Positions 25,395-36,300 of a DNA stretch of 64,000 nt are shown piece by piece; the first letter of the stretch is position 1, and each line of letters begins with the position of its first letter. Source of the stretch: Sphingobacterium sp. BN32 (lineage in GTDB: Bacteria; Bacteroidota; Bacteroidia; Sphingobacteriales; Sphingobacteriaceae); NCBI RefSeq assembly GCF_030503615.1, contig NZ_CP129963.1:930001-994000 (forward strand). Reading direction: 5' to 3'. The notes under the pieces were generated by a model. That model searched no databases, was not told where the DNA came from, and was given only the letters and a program-made list of their open reading frames with translations. The position numbers were made by a program, and so were the translations under genes.

Positions 25395-26861
25395 ATGAGA
25401 AAAAGATATCTACCTATTATCCTATTGTTTTCCCTGCTTGCTTCTGCTTGCTCGAAGTTGGACGAGCAGCCTCGTGCTATTCTCGTGAATGAGCAGTTCT
25501 ATCTCGACGAAGCACAGGCTGTTGCAGCGGTTACCGGAACCTATAGAAAACTATATGAGTCGGGGCAATCCCTGTATAATGGCTTGTTTCAGATTGGCGT
25601 AGAGATGGCAACCGACGACTATGAGGCGGGTCCGCGTGCGCGGAATGCTCATGTAAGAGCCATCAGTAATTTAACGCATGATGCTTCGAATGATCGCATG
25701 GAACAATTATGGAAGCAAAGTTATGATGCCATCAATGCTTCTAATCTTAATATCGTTGCGATAGAAAAGATTCCAGCCGATAAGATCGACGCGACGATTC
25801 AGAAGCGTTTAATATTGGAAGCGAGATTTTTGCGCGCCTTGCATTACTTCAATTTAGTGCGTTGGTTTGGCGATGTTCCGTTGCAGTTGCAGCCCATAGC
25901 AAATCTAAGTAAAGAGGAGTTGCAGGTGACGAAAAGTACGGAGGCGCAGGTCTACACACAAATTATCGCTGATTTGCAGGCAGCAGAGGCTTTACCAAAT
26001 TATAAAGCTTATAGCGATACAGACAGAGGGCGCGCGAGTTCTGGTGCTGCAAAAAGCTTGTTGGCAAAGGTTTATTTGACGCAGAAAGACTATGCGAAGG
26101 CGAAAGCTAAGGCTGCAGAGGTGGTTGAGCAGGAGGGCTATGAGCTATTTGAGGACTTTGCCGATGTGTTCCATGTAGAGAAGAAGAATGGCAAGGAGCA
26201 TATTTTCTCGGCGCAGTTTAAGGGGAATGTAGGCTATCAGGGCAATGCTCTGGCAGGGCGCTCAGCACCTGCTGATATCCCCGGGATCAATGGCGATTAT
26301 GCGGATGCACTACATGTGCAGGGGGGCTTGTACGAGGCGTTCGAAAAAACGGACGCACGCCTTGCTGTGACTTTTACGCTCGGAAAAGTATCGCCAGTCG
26401 ACGGTAAGTATTATGCCCTTCCCACGCCGCAGTTCAATAAGTATTACGATGAATCGGTTATAGGCAATCAAAACCAATCTTCGAAAAACTTGCCCATTAT
26501 CCGGTACGCGGAAGTGCTGTTGATCTATGCGGAGGCAGAAAATGAATTAAATGGACCTACTGCTATTGCAAAAGACGCCTTGAACGCGTTACGTAGGCGC
26601 GCGAAGGCTAGTTTGCTGACGACTAGCATTAATAAAGATGCTTTTCGGGAGGCGGTTTTTGAAGAACGACGTAAAGAGCTGGTCTATGAGTATCAGCGTT
26701 GGTTTGACCTAGTGAGGCGCGGTGCGGACTACTACGTCGCCAAGCTGAAAGCCGCGGGTAAGAATAATGCTTCTGCTCGACATCTGCATTTTCCTACGCC
26801 ACAACGTGAATTAAACCTTAACCCTAATTTGAAACAACATCCAGATTGGACAAATCATTAA
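25395..26861 (+). CDS. SusD/RagB-family glycan-binding lipoprotein
   Basis: A 488-residue lipoprotein (lipobox ASAC, Cys about residue 19). Family segments include ILEARFLRALHYFNLVRWFGDVPL, PIIRYAEVLLIYAEAENELNG, FEERRKELVYEYQRWFDLVRRG and the C-terminal PTPQRELNLNPNLKQHPDW. It is the lid partner of the preceding SusC. The sulfatase gene follows after four bases. Confidence 0.96.
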   Translation: MRKRYLPIILLFSLLASACSKLDEQPRAILVNEQFYLDEAQAVAAVTGTYRKLYESGQSLYNGLFQIGVEMATDDYEAGPRARNAHVRAISNLTHDASNDRMEQLWKQSYDAINASNLNIVAIEKIPADKIDATIQKRLILEARFLRALHYFNLVRWFGDVPLQLQPIANLSKEELQVTKSTEAQVYTQIIADLQAAEALPNYKAYSDTDRGRASSGAAKSLLAKVYLTQKDYAKAKAKAAEVVEQEGYELFEDFADVFHVEKKNGKEHIFSAQFKGNVGYQGNALAGRSAPADIPGINGDYADALHVQGGLYEAFEKTDARLAVTFTLGKVSPVDGKYYALPTPQFNKYYDESVIGNQNQSSKNLPIIRYAEVLLIYAEAENELNGPTAIAKDALNALRRRAKASLLTTSINKDAFREAVFEERRKELVYEYQRWFDLVRRGADYYVAKLKAAGKNNASARHLHFPTPQRELNLNPNLKQHPDWTNH

Positions 26862-26865
26862 CATT

Positions 26866-28479
26866 ATGAACAGAAAGAACATTTTCCTAAACACAGTGCT
26901 GATTCTTCTTTCGCTATCGGTATGGGCGCAAGATAAAAGACCAAATATTATATTGATCCTGGCAGATGATCTCGGTTATTCGGATCTGGGATCATACGGG
27001 TCGGAAATACCGACCCCTAATTTAGATCGCCTAGCGAAAGAAGGGCTTCGTCTTCGCGAGTTTTATAACAACTCCATCTGTGCGCCCACCAGAGCATCGC
27101 TGTTGACCGGACAATATCAACATAAGGCGGGCGTCGGTTACTTTTCAAATGACCTGGGACTCCCGGCATACCAAGGCTATCTGAACAAGGAGTCCTTAAC
27201 CATTGCTGAGGTGCTTAAAGAGAATGGCTACATCACGCTAACCTCAGGTAAATGGCATGTGTCGGGGAAAGGACAAAGTTATCCTTGGGAACGGGGATTT
27301 GACTACGTCTATCCTCGCGATGATAAGAATGCAAACTCCGGAGCCCCGGGCTTGCGAACCCCTGAAACAGATGCGGAGGGCTATCCAACGCAAGCAACCT
27401 TTTCGACCAACTTGATCACACGGAATGCTATAAGTTTCTTGGATAGTATCAAGAGTCGACAAGAGCCTTTCTTTCTGTACCTAGCCCACACGGCTCCCCA
27501 TTGGCCGCTGGTAGCTCCAAAGGAAGATATCGCCCGTTTTAAAGGTAAATATGATATGGGCTGGTCGATTCTTAGGGAGCAAAGGCTAAAGAGACAACGG
27601 GAAATTGGTTTGATACCGGCAGGACTGACCCCATCGGTTGCTGATCGCGACCTGTATGATTGGGAGAAACTGACCGGGGAACAACGGGCTGGTTGGGCTA
27701 AGAAAATGGAAATATTCGCAGCGATGGTTTATCGCTTGGATCAAAGCATCGGAGAGCTCTTAGACCGCTTGGAAAAGAACGGACAACTGGATAATACGCT
27801 TATTGTCTTCCTTTCTGACAATGGTGCACCTGCTGAAGATTTGGTTCGCTGGCATCAAGGGTCTGATAGAAATAAGGGGGCTATTGGAACAGTGACTTCG
27901 TATGAATCGCAGAGTAAGAATTGGTCCTATGCGAGCAACACGCCGTTTAAGGCTTTCAAAGACTACATGTATGAAGGTGGAATCAATACGCCATTTATCG
28001 CTTGGTTCCCGGGACGAATTCAGCAGGGGAATATCAAGCAAGGAACCGGACATATTATCGACTTGGCACCTACATTTTATGAACTGGCGAAGGCGAAGTA
28101 TCCGGAAGCTTATAAAGACACGAAAGTGAATGCGCTTGCTGGTAAGAGTTTGCTACCCTTGCTTACGAGCGACAGCCAACAGGTGCAGCGGCAGGAAGGT
28201 TTGTTTTGGGAGCGAGCGGGGAATAGAGCCGCGAGGGTAGGAAAGTGGAAGTTGGTTTCGACCTGGCCTTCGCAAACTTGTGAGCTGTATGATTTGGAGA
28301 CTGACCCAACCGAGACCAAAAATGTAGCGGCTAAGCATGAGCAAGTCGTGTCGCGCTTGGCACAAGCTTATGCGAATTGGGCAAAAGAGACAGGCGTTGT
28401 GGATTTTGCTGAGCTTGAAAGTAGAGAGCCGGCATCTATGAAAGAGTTCCGGAAAAGTAAAGTGCAAGAAGTGGAATAG
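26866..28479 (+). CDS. Secreted type I sulfatase (arylsulfatase-like)
   Basis: A 537-residue protein with a signal peptide ending VWAQ. The metal-site start RPNIILILADDLGYSDLGSYG is followed by the formylglycine motif CAPTR in NNSICAPTRASLLTGQ (Cys about residue 72). GKWHVSG supplies the conserved Lys and His, HTAPHWPL another His, and FLSDNGAP the Asp-Asn pair of the calcium site. It removes sulfate esters from a glycan in the periplasm and needs a separate maturation enzyme, not seen in this window. It closes the susCD operon and points to a sulfated polysaccharide substrate. Confidence 0.94.
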   Translation: MNRKNIFLNTVLILLSLSVWAQDKRPNIILILADDLGYSDLGSYGSEIPTPNLDRLAKEGLRLREFYNNSICAPTRASLLTGQYQHKAGVGYFSNDLGLPAYQGYLNKESLTIAEVLKENGYITLTSGKWHVSGKGQSYPWERGFDYVYPRDDKNANSGAPGLRTPETDAEGYPTQATFSTNLITRNAISFLDSIKSRQEPFFLYLAHTAPHWPLVAPKEDIARFKGKYDMGWSILREQRLKRQREIGLIPAGLTPSVADRDLYDWEKLTGEQRAGWAKKMEIFAAMVYRLDQSIGELLDRLEKNGQLDNTLIVFLSDNGAPAEDLVRWHQGSDRNKGAIGTVTSYESQSKNWSYASNTPFKAFKDYMYEGGINTPFIAWFPGRIQQGNIKQGTGHIIDLAPTFYELAKAKYPEAYKDTKVNALAGKSLLPLLTSDSQQVQRQEGLFWERAGNRAARVGKWKLVSTWPSQTCELYDLETDPTETKNVAAKHEQVVSRLAQAYANWAKETGVVDFAELESREPASMKEFRKSKVQEVE

Positions 28480-28536
28480 GGCTTAAGTAAGCAGGTTGAA
28501 CTAGATAAATACCGTCCTTTGTTATTTTATTTCAAA

Positions 28537-28566
28537 CATTTCTAAATTAATTCTATTTTAGAAATG
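28537..28566 (+). promoter_or_regulatory. Inverted repeat upstream of the DUF808 gene
   Basis: CATTTCTAAA and TTTAGAAATG form a perfect 10-base inverted repeat with a 10-base spacer, ending 20 bases before the ATG at 28586. It could be an operator or leader hairpin of this separately transcribed gene. Confidence 0.4.
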
Positions 28567-28585
28567 TAAAAGATAATTAATAACT

Positions 28586-29461
28586 ATGGCATCAGGCATA
28601 TTTGCAATATTGGATGATATCGCTGCATTAATGGACGACGTGGCGGTAGCCAGCAAGTTGGCAACACGTAAGACGGCGGGTATTTTAGGAGACGATTTAG
28701 CTGTTAATGCAGAAAAGGCAACAGGTTTCTTAGCAACGCGAGAAATCCCGGTGCTATGGGCAATCACCAAGGGCTCTTTTATCAATAAGCTGATCATTGT
28801 GCCAATTGCCTTGATTCTGAATGCCATATTCCCGATAGCGATTAAGTATATCTTGATCCTCGGTGGTTTTTACCTTGCTTATGAGGGTGTGGAAAAGATA
28901 GTGCACTACCTGTTTCATCGCAAGAAAGAGGGGCACGAGGTTATCCAAAAGAATGTGGAGCAGGGTGAGATTGCGGAGAACGCGAAGATAAAATCGGCTA
29001 TTACAACTGACTTCATCTTGTCGGTAGAGATTGTGATCATCGCCTTAGGAACGGTATTAGACCAATCATTGCCGATTCAGATTCTGACCGTTTCAGTAGT
29101 CGCTATCATTGCAACAGTCGGTGTGTATGGAATTGTGGCGCTGATTGTCCGCATGGACGATATGGGTTATAGCCTGATCAAGCGTTCTAACGATAAAGGA
29201 TTTGCCGCTAAGTTCGGGCATGCGCTAGTGAAATTATTACCCTTTGTGATTAAATCCTTAGGCGTTATCGGAACGATTGCTTTATTGATGGTATCGGGAG
29301 ATATCTTCGTTCATAATATCGACTATTTGCACCATATGTTGCCTAGCCTGCCGGGCATTGTTAAATCTATTGCTGCAGCAATTGTTGGTGGTCTGCTTGC
29401 TTTAGGCTTGGTGACTGTCGGCAAAGCATTATTCGGCAAGAAAGATAAAGCACACGCATAA
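28586..29461 (+). CDS. DUF808 family inner-membrane protein (YedI-like)
   Basis: A 291-residue protein with a soluble N-terminus and several hydrophobic helices. The start MASGIFAILDDIAALMDDVAVASKLATRKTAGILGDDLAVNAEK is the DUF808 signature, followed by NKLIIVPIALILNAIFPIAI and YEGVEKIVHYLFH. The biochemical role of this family is unknown. It has its own upstream region and terminator and does not look functionally tied to the glycan genes on either side. Confidence 0.92.
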   Translation: MASGIFAILDDIAALMDDVAVASKLATRKTAGILGDDLAVNAEKATGFLATREIPVLWAITKGSFINKLIIVPIALILNAIFPIAIKYILILGGFYLAYEGVEKIVHYLFHRKKEGHEVIQKNVEQGEIAENAKIKSAITTDFILSVEIVIIALGTVLDQSLPIQILTVSVVAIIATVGVYGIVALIVRMDDMGYSLIKRSNDKGFAAKFGHALVKLLPFVIKSLGVIGTIALLMVSGDIFVHNIDYLHHMLPSLPGIVKSIAAAIVGGLLALGLVTVGKALFGKKDKAHA

Positions 29462-29498
29462 GAATTAGTAGATTACTAAACATAGAATAATAAAATGA

Positions 29499-29538
29499 AG
29501 AGAGAGTTCTTTTAAAAAGAGCTCTCTCTTTATTTTTT
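29499..29538 (+). terminator. Rho-independent terminator after DUF808 gene
   Basis: AGAGAGAGTTCTTTT pairs with AAAAAGAGCTCTCTCT around a short AT loop, followed by TTATTTTTT. A strong, classical terminator. Confidence 0.8.
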
Positions 29539-29677
29539 GTAGAATAGCCGTTTTATCGGGTTTAAATATTGTTTGTAAAGCTTTATGAACAAATACTCCC
29601 CCTTTTAAACCGATATGAACACCTGAAAATTCCGTTCAGCATGCATCTTCGTTCTACTGATTTAGAACCTATTTAAT

Positions 29678-32600
29678 ATGCTGAGAAAAACTTATCTATC
29701 GTTTATTCTATTAATCGGGCTTTCCATTGTTGGGAATCTGCAGGCTCAGACGAGTCAGCGGCTCATCAAGGATTGGGAGTTTTTGCGCTCTGATCTTGGG
29801 GGGATATGGGAAGGGAATCGTCCTGTTCCTGCCGGTGCGCCGGAGTCTGTACCTATATGGTCCAAAGTGCAATTGCCACATACCTACAATGCTACCGATG
29901 CGGTGAATCCACATGAGAATTATTATCAGGGTCCGGCATGGTATAGAACCAACCTTTCAATTAATAATCCTTATGCCGACGGACGTGTTATTTTACATTT
30001 CGAAGGGGCTGGACAGAAGAGTAAGGTCTATGTCTATGATCAGTTGGTGACAGAACATGTGGGTGGATATGATGAGTGGTATGCGGATATTACAGATGCG
30101 GTAGCCAAGTTTAAAGCGTCGGAAGATGCCAAGCGCTTCAATGGCAAAGTGCCTGTATTGATTCGAACAGATAACTCGCGAGATCTGGAGATGATACCTT
30201 CAGACCTTTCGGACTTTACGTTGTTTGGAGGGCTGTATCGTTATGTCAACTTAGTATACGCTCCGAAGTTATCGGTAAAACATATCTTCTCGGAAATCAA
30301 CCTTGAGACTAATTTAAAGGGTGCTAAGGTGACACTCAAAGGGCGCTTTTGGAATCCTGTGGGTGTAAAGGAAGCGACTTTGCAAACAAAGATCTTTGAT
30401 CCGAAAGGGAAGCAAATTATTAATAAGAAACAAACTGTTTCGATTTCAAATGATGGTAATTTCAATCTTGACGCTCTTGCTGTATCCAATCCTAATCTAT
30501 GGAGTCCCAACCAGCCGAATCTTTATCGTGTGGAGATTTCGGCAATCGTAGGAAAGGATACAGCTATTTTAAAAGAGCATATTGGATTCCGTTCTTTTGA
30601 ATTTGTTGCATCGGGTCCATTTCATTTGAATGGAGAGCGATTATTGCTACGTGGTACGCATCGGCATGAGGATCATGCAGGCGTGGGGCAAGCGATGACC
30701 GAGGAGCAGATATGGCAAGAGATGCGGATGATGAAGGCGATGGGAGTAAACTTCATACGACTAGGACATTATCAGCAGTCTAGGATCGTTTTGGAAGCCT
30801 GCGACCAGCTGGGGATATTGGTTTGGGAAGAGATTCCATGGTGTAGAGGCGGATTGGGCGGACCTGTCTATCAGGAGCAAGCTCGCCGTATGCTGACCAA
30901 TATGATTGAGCAGCATTATAATCATCCATCTGTTATTATTTGGGGCCTTGGAAACGAGAATGATTGGCCTGGCGACTTTAATGAGTTCGACCAGCAGAAG
31001 ATAAGAACCTTTATGACCGAGCTACATCAGCTTTCTCATAAACTTGATGACTCCAGAAAGACGGCAATTCGCCGTTGCGACTTCTGTAAGGATATTGTAG
31101 ATGTCTATTCGCCTTCCATTTGGGCAGGTTGGTATCGTGGGGTATATACCGATTACAAAACTGCGAGTAGAACGGAATTCGAGCGTGTTAACCACTTCCT
31201 GCATGTAGAATGGGGAGGCGATAGCCATGCGCGCAGACATTCAGAGACACCGGATGAGGGGCTTTCGGAAGTGATGCGCAGTACTTCGGCCGATGAGCGC
31301 GCAGGCGATGCCTCGCTGTTCGGCGGGCCGGCGAGAGTATCAAAAGATGGCGATTGGAGTGAGAGCTATATCGTGAACCTCATTGATTGGCACCTGAAGG
31401 AACAAGAAACCATGCCTTGGTTAACCGGTACGGCATATTGGCCGTTCAAGGATTTCACGACGCCGGTTCGTCCGGAGAATCCAGTGCCTTATATGAATCA
31501 AAAGGGCGTGGTCGAAAGAAACTTGAATAAGAAGGAGTCCTATTATGTTTTCCAATCCTATTGGACGGAGGAACCTATGGTTCGTATCTATGGTCACAGC
31601 TGGCCAACACGTTGGGGTGATGAAGGACAGGAAAGAATGGTTAAAGTATATTCGAATGCGGAAGAGGTCGAGCTATTTCACAATGGTAAAAGCCTTGGGA
31701 AGAAAAAACGTAACTCACAAGACTTCCCTGCTGCAGGCCTTCGTTGGATGGTAAAGTTTGAAAAGGGGAAGAATGAACTGAAAGCGATTGCTAAGAAGGG
31801 GAAAGTTGTAATATCGGACGAGCTGGTTCAGGAATACCAAACAGAGAAATGGGGTAAGCCGGCAAGCATAAGTTTGAATGCTATCGAAACCAAAGGCGAC
31901 ACAGTATTGTTGGAAGCTAAGTTTTTAGATGCTAAGGGAGTTCCTGTGCTAGATAGTCGTGAGTATTTGGAGTTTGCATCCGCGGGTGATGGTTATCTGA
32001 TCATCGATCAGGGTACATCAGATGGCAGCAGTCGCTTGCAGGCTTATAATGGACGTGCGCTGATCCGTTTTGTGCGCACTGGAAAGCATGCTGTCGTATC
32101 GGTGAAAGGAGATTACATCAAGTCTACACTTATAAATATTACAGGTGAAGATAGAGATATGATCAGCACTGTCGTCAATAGCCTTCGCCCGGAGGTTCTG
32201 ACTGCTGCTGAAAATGCCTTATCGGAACCAATCAAGACGATTACTTCGGCTACTAGCGAACGTAGCTTGGGGACTAAGAATGACTTCTACTCGGAAGGCG
32301 ACTACTGGTGGCCAAATGCAGCGGATAAGGATGGGCCGTATATTCGTAAAGATGGCATGAGCAATCCGGATAACTTTGTTGCTCATCGGGAGCTCGTAAT
32401 GCGATACGGCGATATCATCAGTGATCTGGTATCCGGATGGTTGCTGACCAAGGACGATCGCTATGCGCAGCGAGCTATTGCACATGCAAAAGCATGGTTT
32501 GTAGACAAGGATACCCGCATGAATCCTTCCATGAATTATGCGCAAGCAATCAAAGGAGTAGCATCCGGACGAGGCATCGGTTTAATTGATGGGATTCACT

Positions 32601-33253
32601 TTGTTGAAGTAGCGCGCTCGCTAGAGCATTTAAAAACTGCTGGCAAGCTCAACGAGAAAGACGGAAAGGCGATTGAAGAATGGTTTGCATCCTATCTGAA
32701 TTGGATGAATACTCATCCTTATGGTCTGGAGGAAAAGGCAACAAAGAATAACCATGCTTCCTGTTGGTTATTGCAAGCAGCAGCCTTCGCTCGCTATACA
32801 AACAATCAAGCGATGCTAGACTCTTGCGTTCAACGGTATCAGGAGGTGATATTACCCAATCAGATGGCTAGCAAAGGCAGTTTTCCTTTGGAAATCGAAA
32901 GAACTAAGCCTTATGGCTATTCGCTATTCAACTTAGATATCTTTGCGGGCATCACGCGTATTCTTCAGAAGCATAATCCGCAAACAGCAGCGATTACCGT
33001 AGATGGTAAGAACCTAGAAAAGGGGATTGATTTTATGTTTCCTTATGTTGTTGACAAGACGAAATGGCCATACGAAAAAGATGTGATGTACTGGGATAAT
33101 TGGCCAATCGCACATCCTTTTCTGTTGTTCGGAGCATTAGATTTCCAACGTGAAGACCTGTTGAACGCCTGGTTGAAACTACCATTGGATTACAGTGAAT
33201 TAGAAGTTCGTAGAAATTCGCCTATGAGGCATCCATTGATCTGGATTCTCTAG
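29678..33253 (+). CDS. Secreted two-domain enzyme: GH2 glycosidase fused to alginate-lyase-family (PF05426-like) domain
   Basis: A 1191-residue exported protein (signal ends LQAQ). Residues about 25-215 form a GH2 sugar-binding jelly roll, about 220-325 an Ig-like domain, and about 330-640 the TIM barrel with the acid/base Glu in IIWGLGNEND and a likely nucleophile Glu in LHVEWGGD. A DUF4982-like beta domain follows (about 650-710). From about 835 to 1170 the chain switches to an alginate-lyase (alpha/alpha)-barrel: FYSEGDYWWPNA, AWFVDKDTRMNPSMNYAQAI, GRGIGLIDGIHFVEVAR and the NNHASCW active-site segment. The pairing of a hydrolase and a lyase suggests one protein that attacks a uronic-acid-containing glycan at two bonds. 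It is upstream of a susCD/HTCS locus. Confidence 0.88.
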   Translation: MLRKTYLSFILLIGLSIVGNLQAQTSQRLIKDWEFLRSDLGGIWEGNRPVPAGAPESVPIWSKVQLPHTYNATDAVNPHENYYQGPAWYRTNLSINNPYADGRVILHFEGAGQKSKVYVYDQLVTEHVGGYDEWYADITDAVAKFKASEDAKRFNGKVPVLIRTDNSRDLEMIPSDLSDFTLFGGLYRYVNLVYAPKLSVKHIFSEINLETNLKGAKVTLKGRFWNPVGVKEATLQTKIFDPKGKQIINKKQTVSISNDGNFNLDALAVSNPNLWSPNQPNLYRVEISAIVGKDTAILKEHIGFRSFEFVASGPFHLNGERLLLRGTHRHEDHAGVGQAMTEEQIWQEMRMMKAMGVNFIRLGHYQQSRIVLEACDQLGILVWEEIPWCRGGLGGPVYQEQARRMLTNMIEQHYNHPSVIIWGLGNENDWPGDFNEFDQQKIRTFMTELHQLSHKLDDSRKTAIRRCDFCKDIVDVYSPSIWAGWYRGVYTDYKTASRTEFERVNHFLHVEWGGDSHARRHSETPDEGLSEVMRSTSADERAGDASLFGGPARVSKDGDWSESYIVNLIDWHLKEQETMPWLTGTAYWPFKDFTTPVRPENPVPYMNQKGVVERNLNKKESYYVFQSYWTEEPMVRIYGHSWPTRWGDEGQERMVKVYSNAEEVELFHNGKSLGKKKRNSQDFPAAGLRWMVKFEKGKNELKAIAKKGKVVISDELVQEYQTEKWGKPASISLNAIETKGDTVLLEAKFLDAKGVPVLDSREYLEFASAGDGYLIIDQGTSDGSSRLQAYNGRALIRFVRTGKHAVVSVKGDYIKSTLINITGEDRDMISTVVNSLRPEVLTAAENALSEPIKTITSATSERSLGTKNDFYSEGDYWWPNAADKDGPYIRKDGMSNPDNFVAHRELVMRYGDIISDLVSGWLLTKDDRYAQRAIAHAKAWFVDKDTRMNPSMNYAQAIKGVASGRGIGLIDGIHFVEVARSLEHLKTAGKLNEKDGKAIEEWFASYLNWMNTHPYGLEEKATKNNHASCWLLQAAAFARYTNNQAMLDSCVQRYQEVILPNQMASKGSFPLEIERTKPYGYSLFNLDIFAGITRILQKHNPQTAAITVDGKNLEKGIDFMFPYVVDKTKWPYEKDVMYWDNWPIAHPFLLFGALDFQREDLLNAWLKLPLDYSELEVRRNSPMRHPLIWIL

Positions 33254-33277
33254 AAATAGGCGTAGGATTGCAAATAA

Positions 33278-33315
33278 AGCAATTTCTACCCCTCTTTGAG
33301 CAATTTCTACCCCTC
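33278..33315 (+). promoter_or_regulatory. 17-bp direct repeat, candidate operator of the hybrid two-component regulator
   Basis: AGCAATTTCTACCCCTC occurs twice, at 33278-33294 and 33299-33315, with a period of 21 bases (two helical turns). It lies 80 bases upstream of the susC ATG at 33396. AraC-type output domains of hybrid regulators bind direct repeats with this spacing, and such a regulator is encoded at 38860. An inverted repeat AAGACA-TT-TGTCTT follows at 33333-33346. A clear -7 box was not identified. Confidence 0.6.
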
Positions 33316-33395
33316 ATAAATATTAACCAATCAAGACATTTGTCTTACCGGGTCTGCTCGGGAACTTATTTTATCCAAATTAAAACCTATCAGTT

Positions 33396-36300
33396 ATGAT
33401 GAGATCATGCATCCACCTCAGTAGGAGCTGCTGTATCATAATTGGACTTATTTTTCTTGTTCAATTATCATATGCGCAAGCTCTGCGAACTATTCAAGGA
33501 GTGGTACGTCTGCAAGACGGAACTGCTGCTGCCAATGTCAGTGTATCCATTAAAAACAGTCAACAAGGAACTTCAACAAACGAAGCTGGGGAGTTTCGTT
33601 TGCAAGCCTCGAATGCCGCTGTTTTACAGTTCAGGCTTCTTGGTTATCAAACTCAGGAGGTCACTGTCGGAACACAGTCTTCCATCAATGTTGTCTTAGT
33701 TGAGAATCAAGAGAACCTCGATGAGGTTGTCGTGGTGGGCTATGGCACACAAAAGAAAGTTAATTTAAGCGGTGCGGTGAGCCAAGTTGCCGGGGAAGAG
33801 CTTGTCGACCGTCCGAATGTAAACCTTACGTCCGCCTTGCAGGGCGTATTGCCGGGAGTCGCCGTAACACGCAGTAGCGGTAATCCGGGGGATGAAGGTA
33901 GTGGTATCCGCGTTCGTGGATTTAGCTCCGCGAATAGTATGTCGGCATTGGTATTAGTCGATGGTATCGAGATGGATCTGAACTTAATCAATCCGGATGA
34001 TGTAGAGTCTATCTCCGTCCTTAAAGATGCTTCAGCATCGGCAATCTATGGGGCAAGAGCCGCAGGAGGCGTTATCTTAGTGACGACGAAGAAAGGAAAA
34101 GCGGGCAAGCCCGTAGTGAATTACAACAACTACTATGGTATTAACATCGCAGCTCGTCGTCCGGAGCGTTTAGACTCCTGGGATGAGCAATTATTGATCG
34201 ACGAGGCACGATTAAATGCAACGGGAAATCCAGAGTTCACGGAGGAGCAGCGCGAATGGTTGATGAATCCGAACTTCTCTTACAGACCTAACCCAACACA
34301 GGATCGCTGGGAGTTTTTCGGAAATAATAACTGGATTAAGGAGGGGATGAATAAGTACAGCGATATGCATAATCACAACCTGTCCCTAGGCGGGGGTGGC
34401 GAAAAAGTAACATATAATGTTTCCGGAGGATACTATAATCGTAGCGGTGTGCTACGCTATGGTCCCGACGATAACTCACGTTATACCCTTCGCACCAACC
34501 TCTCGGCGGAAGTAAACAAATACGTGCAATTAGATATCGCCGCAAATTATGTAGGATCTGAAGTTAATCAGAATGCTTATGGAACGCAGCAGATTATCAA
34601 CAGAATGTACAGAAGTAGAACGCGCCAAAGCCTGTATGTTCCAGCAGAAGATATTACAGGGCAGCCGTTCAATGGCGACTTGCAGATCAACCCGATCGAC
34701 ATCCAGCAAAACGGAGGGCTCTACAGACGTCTTTACGAATCTTTTACGGGCAGAGCCAATTTAAAGATCAAGAATATTGTAGAGGGGCTTACCGTCGATA
34801 TTATAGGTTCTAGAAACCAAGACTATTACAATATGCAGCGTGATCGTCGGACCATTATTTGGTATGGCCGTACGACAAACACCATCCGTTCTAAAGTAAA
34901 CGACCCGAACTCGACAGAGCGCGCTAAAAACAGAGGCTTCCTAAACAATCTGCAGGCGGTAGCAACCTATAACTTCAAGGTTGCGGAAGATCATAATTTT
35001 ACCCTGCTGGGCGGTACGTCCTTCGAGGAATATCGCAAGGATGAATTAATCGCCGGTGCGCAGTCATTGATCACCAATGATTTCTATAGCTTAAACTATG
35101 GTAATCCAGCGACAAAGACCAATGGCGATGAAATCCAGACATGGGCTATGGGATCTTACTTCGGTCGTTTGAACTATAACTACAAAGAGCGCTATCTATT
35201 AGAAGCATCATTTCGATATGACGGTAGTTCGCGATTAGCGCCAGAGAACCGTTGGGAAATGTTTCCTTCTTTCTCGGCAGCATGGCGACTAGATCAGGAA
35301 GAATTCATGAAAGGTCAAACCTTCTTCGACTTGTTGAAGATCAGAGGATCTTGGGGGCAATTGGGTAATGGCGCTTCCCTAGGATTGTACGATTATATCC
35401 CCTTGTTGTCTTCAGGTTTGCGCGAAAGTGCTAATGACAACCCTTATCTCGTGTTCAATGATGTTCGCGAGCAATACTTATTCCAGAAGCAGTTAGCATC
35501 TCCACAAAAGACCTGGGAGGTAGTGCAACAAAGCAACATCGGTCTAGACCTAGCGATCCTTAAGAATCGCCTTTCCTTTACGGGAGACTACTACGTTAAG
35601 CGCAATAAGAATATGCTGGCGGCATTGAACTTACCATCTATTATTGGAATAGATGTACCATTTTTCAACGTGGGTGAGTTAAAGAGCTGGGGATGGGAAT
35701 TTGATGTAAAGTGGAAAGATAAAATCAACGAGTTCCGATATTCCGTAGGATTCAATCTATCAGATAATCAGAACGAACTGGTGCGCTTCGATGGTCGAAA
35801 CATCATCAACGAAGGTGTTGTTGATTTATTGGAAGGATATCCAATGAACACCGTATGGGGTTATAAAACAGATGGTTATTTCCAAACCAAAGAAGAATAT
35901 GATGCTTATAAACAACAAGTGAGCACGCCTTTCTTCCCGAACAATGCTGGTGCAGGAGATGTGAAATACTTGGATGTGAATGGCGATGGCGTTATTTCCG
36001 CGGGCGAAGGGACACCAAATAGTCCTGGAGACTTAGTAAACTATGGCACTTCAAACGGCCGTTACTTCTACGGCTTCAATATGGGCTTCCAATACAAAGG
36101 ATTTGACTTCAGTGCCATGCTACAAGGAGTTGCCAAGCGCGTGTTTGTGATCTCTACAGAAACCTTATCACCGATGTTAGGTACTGCTGATCTGCCATGG
36201 ACTATACATATGGACCGTTGGTCGCCGGAGAACCCGGATGCCACTTTCCCTCGCATGTACCAAACCAGCTCGCATAACTACCGCCCGTCTGATAAATGGA

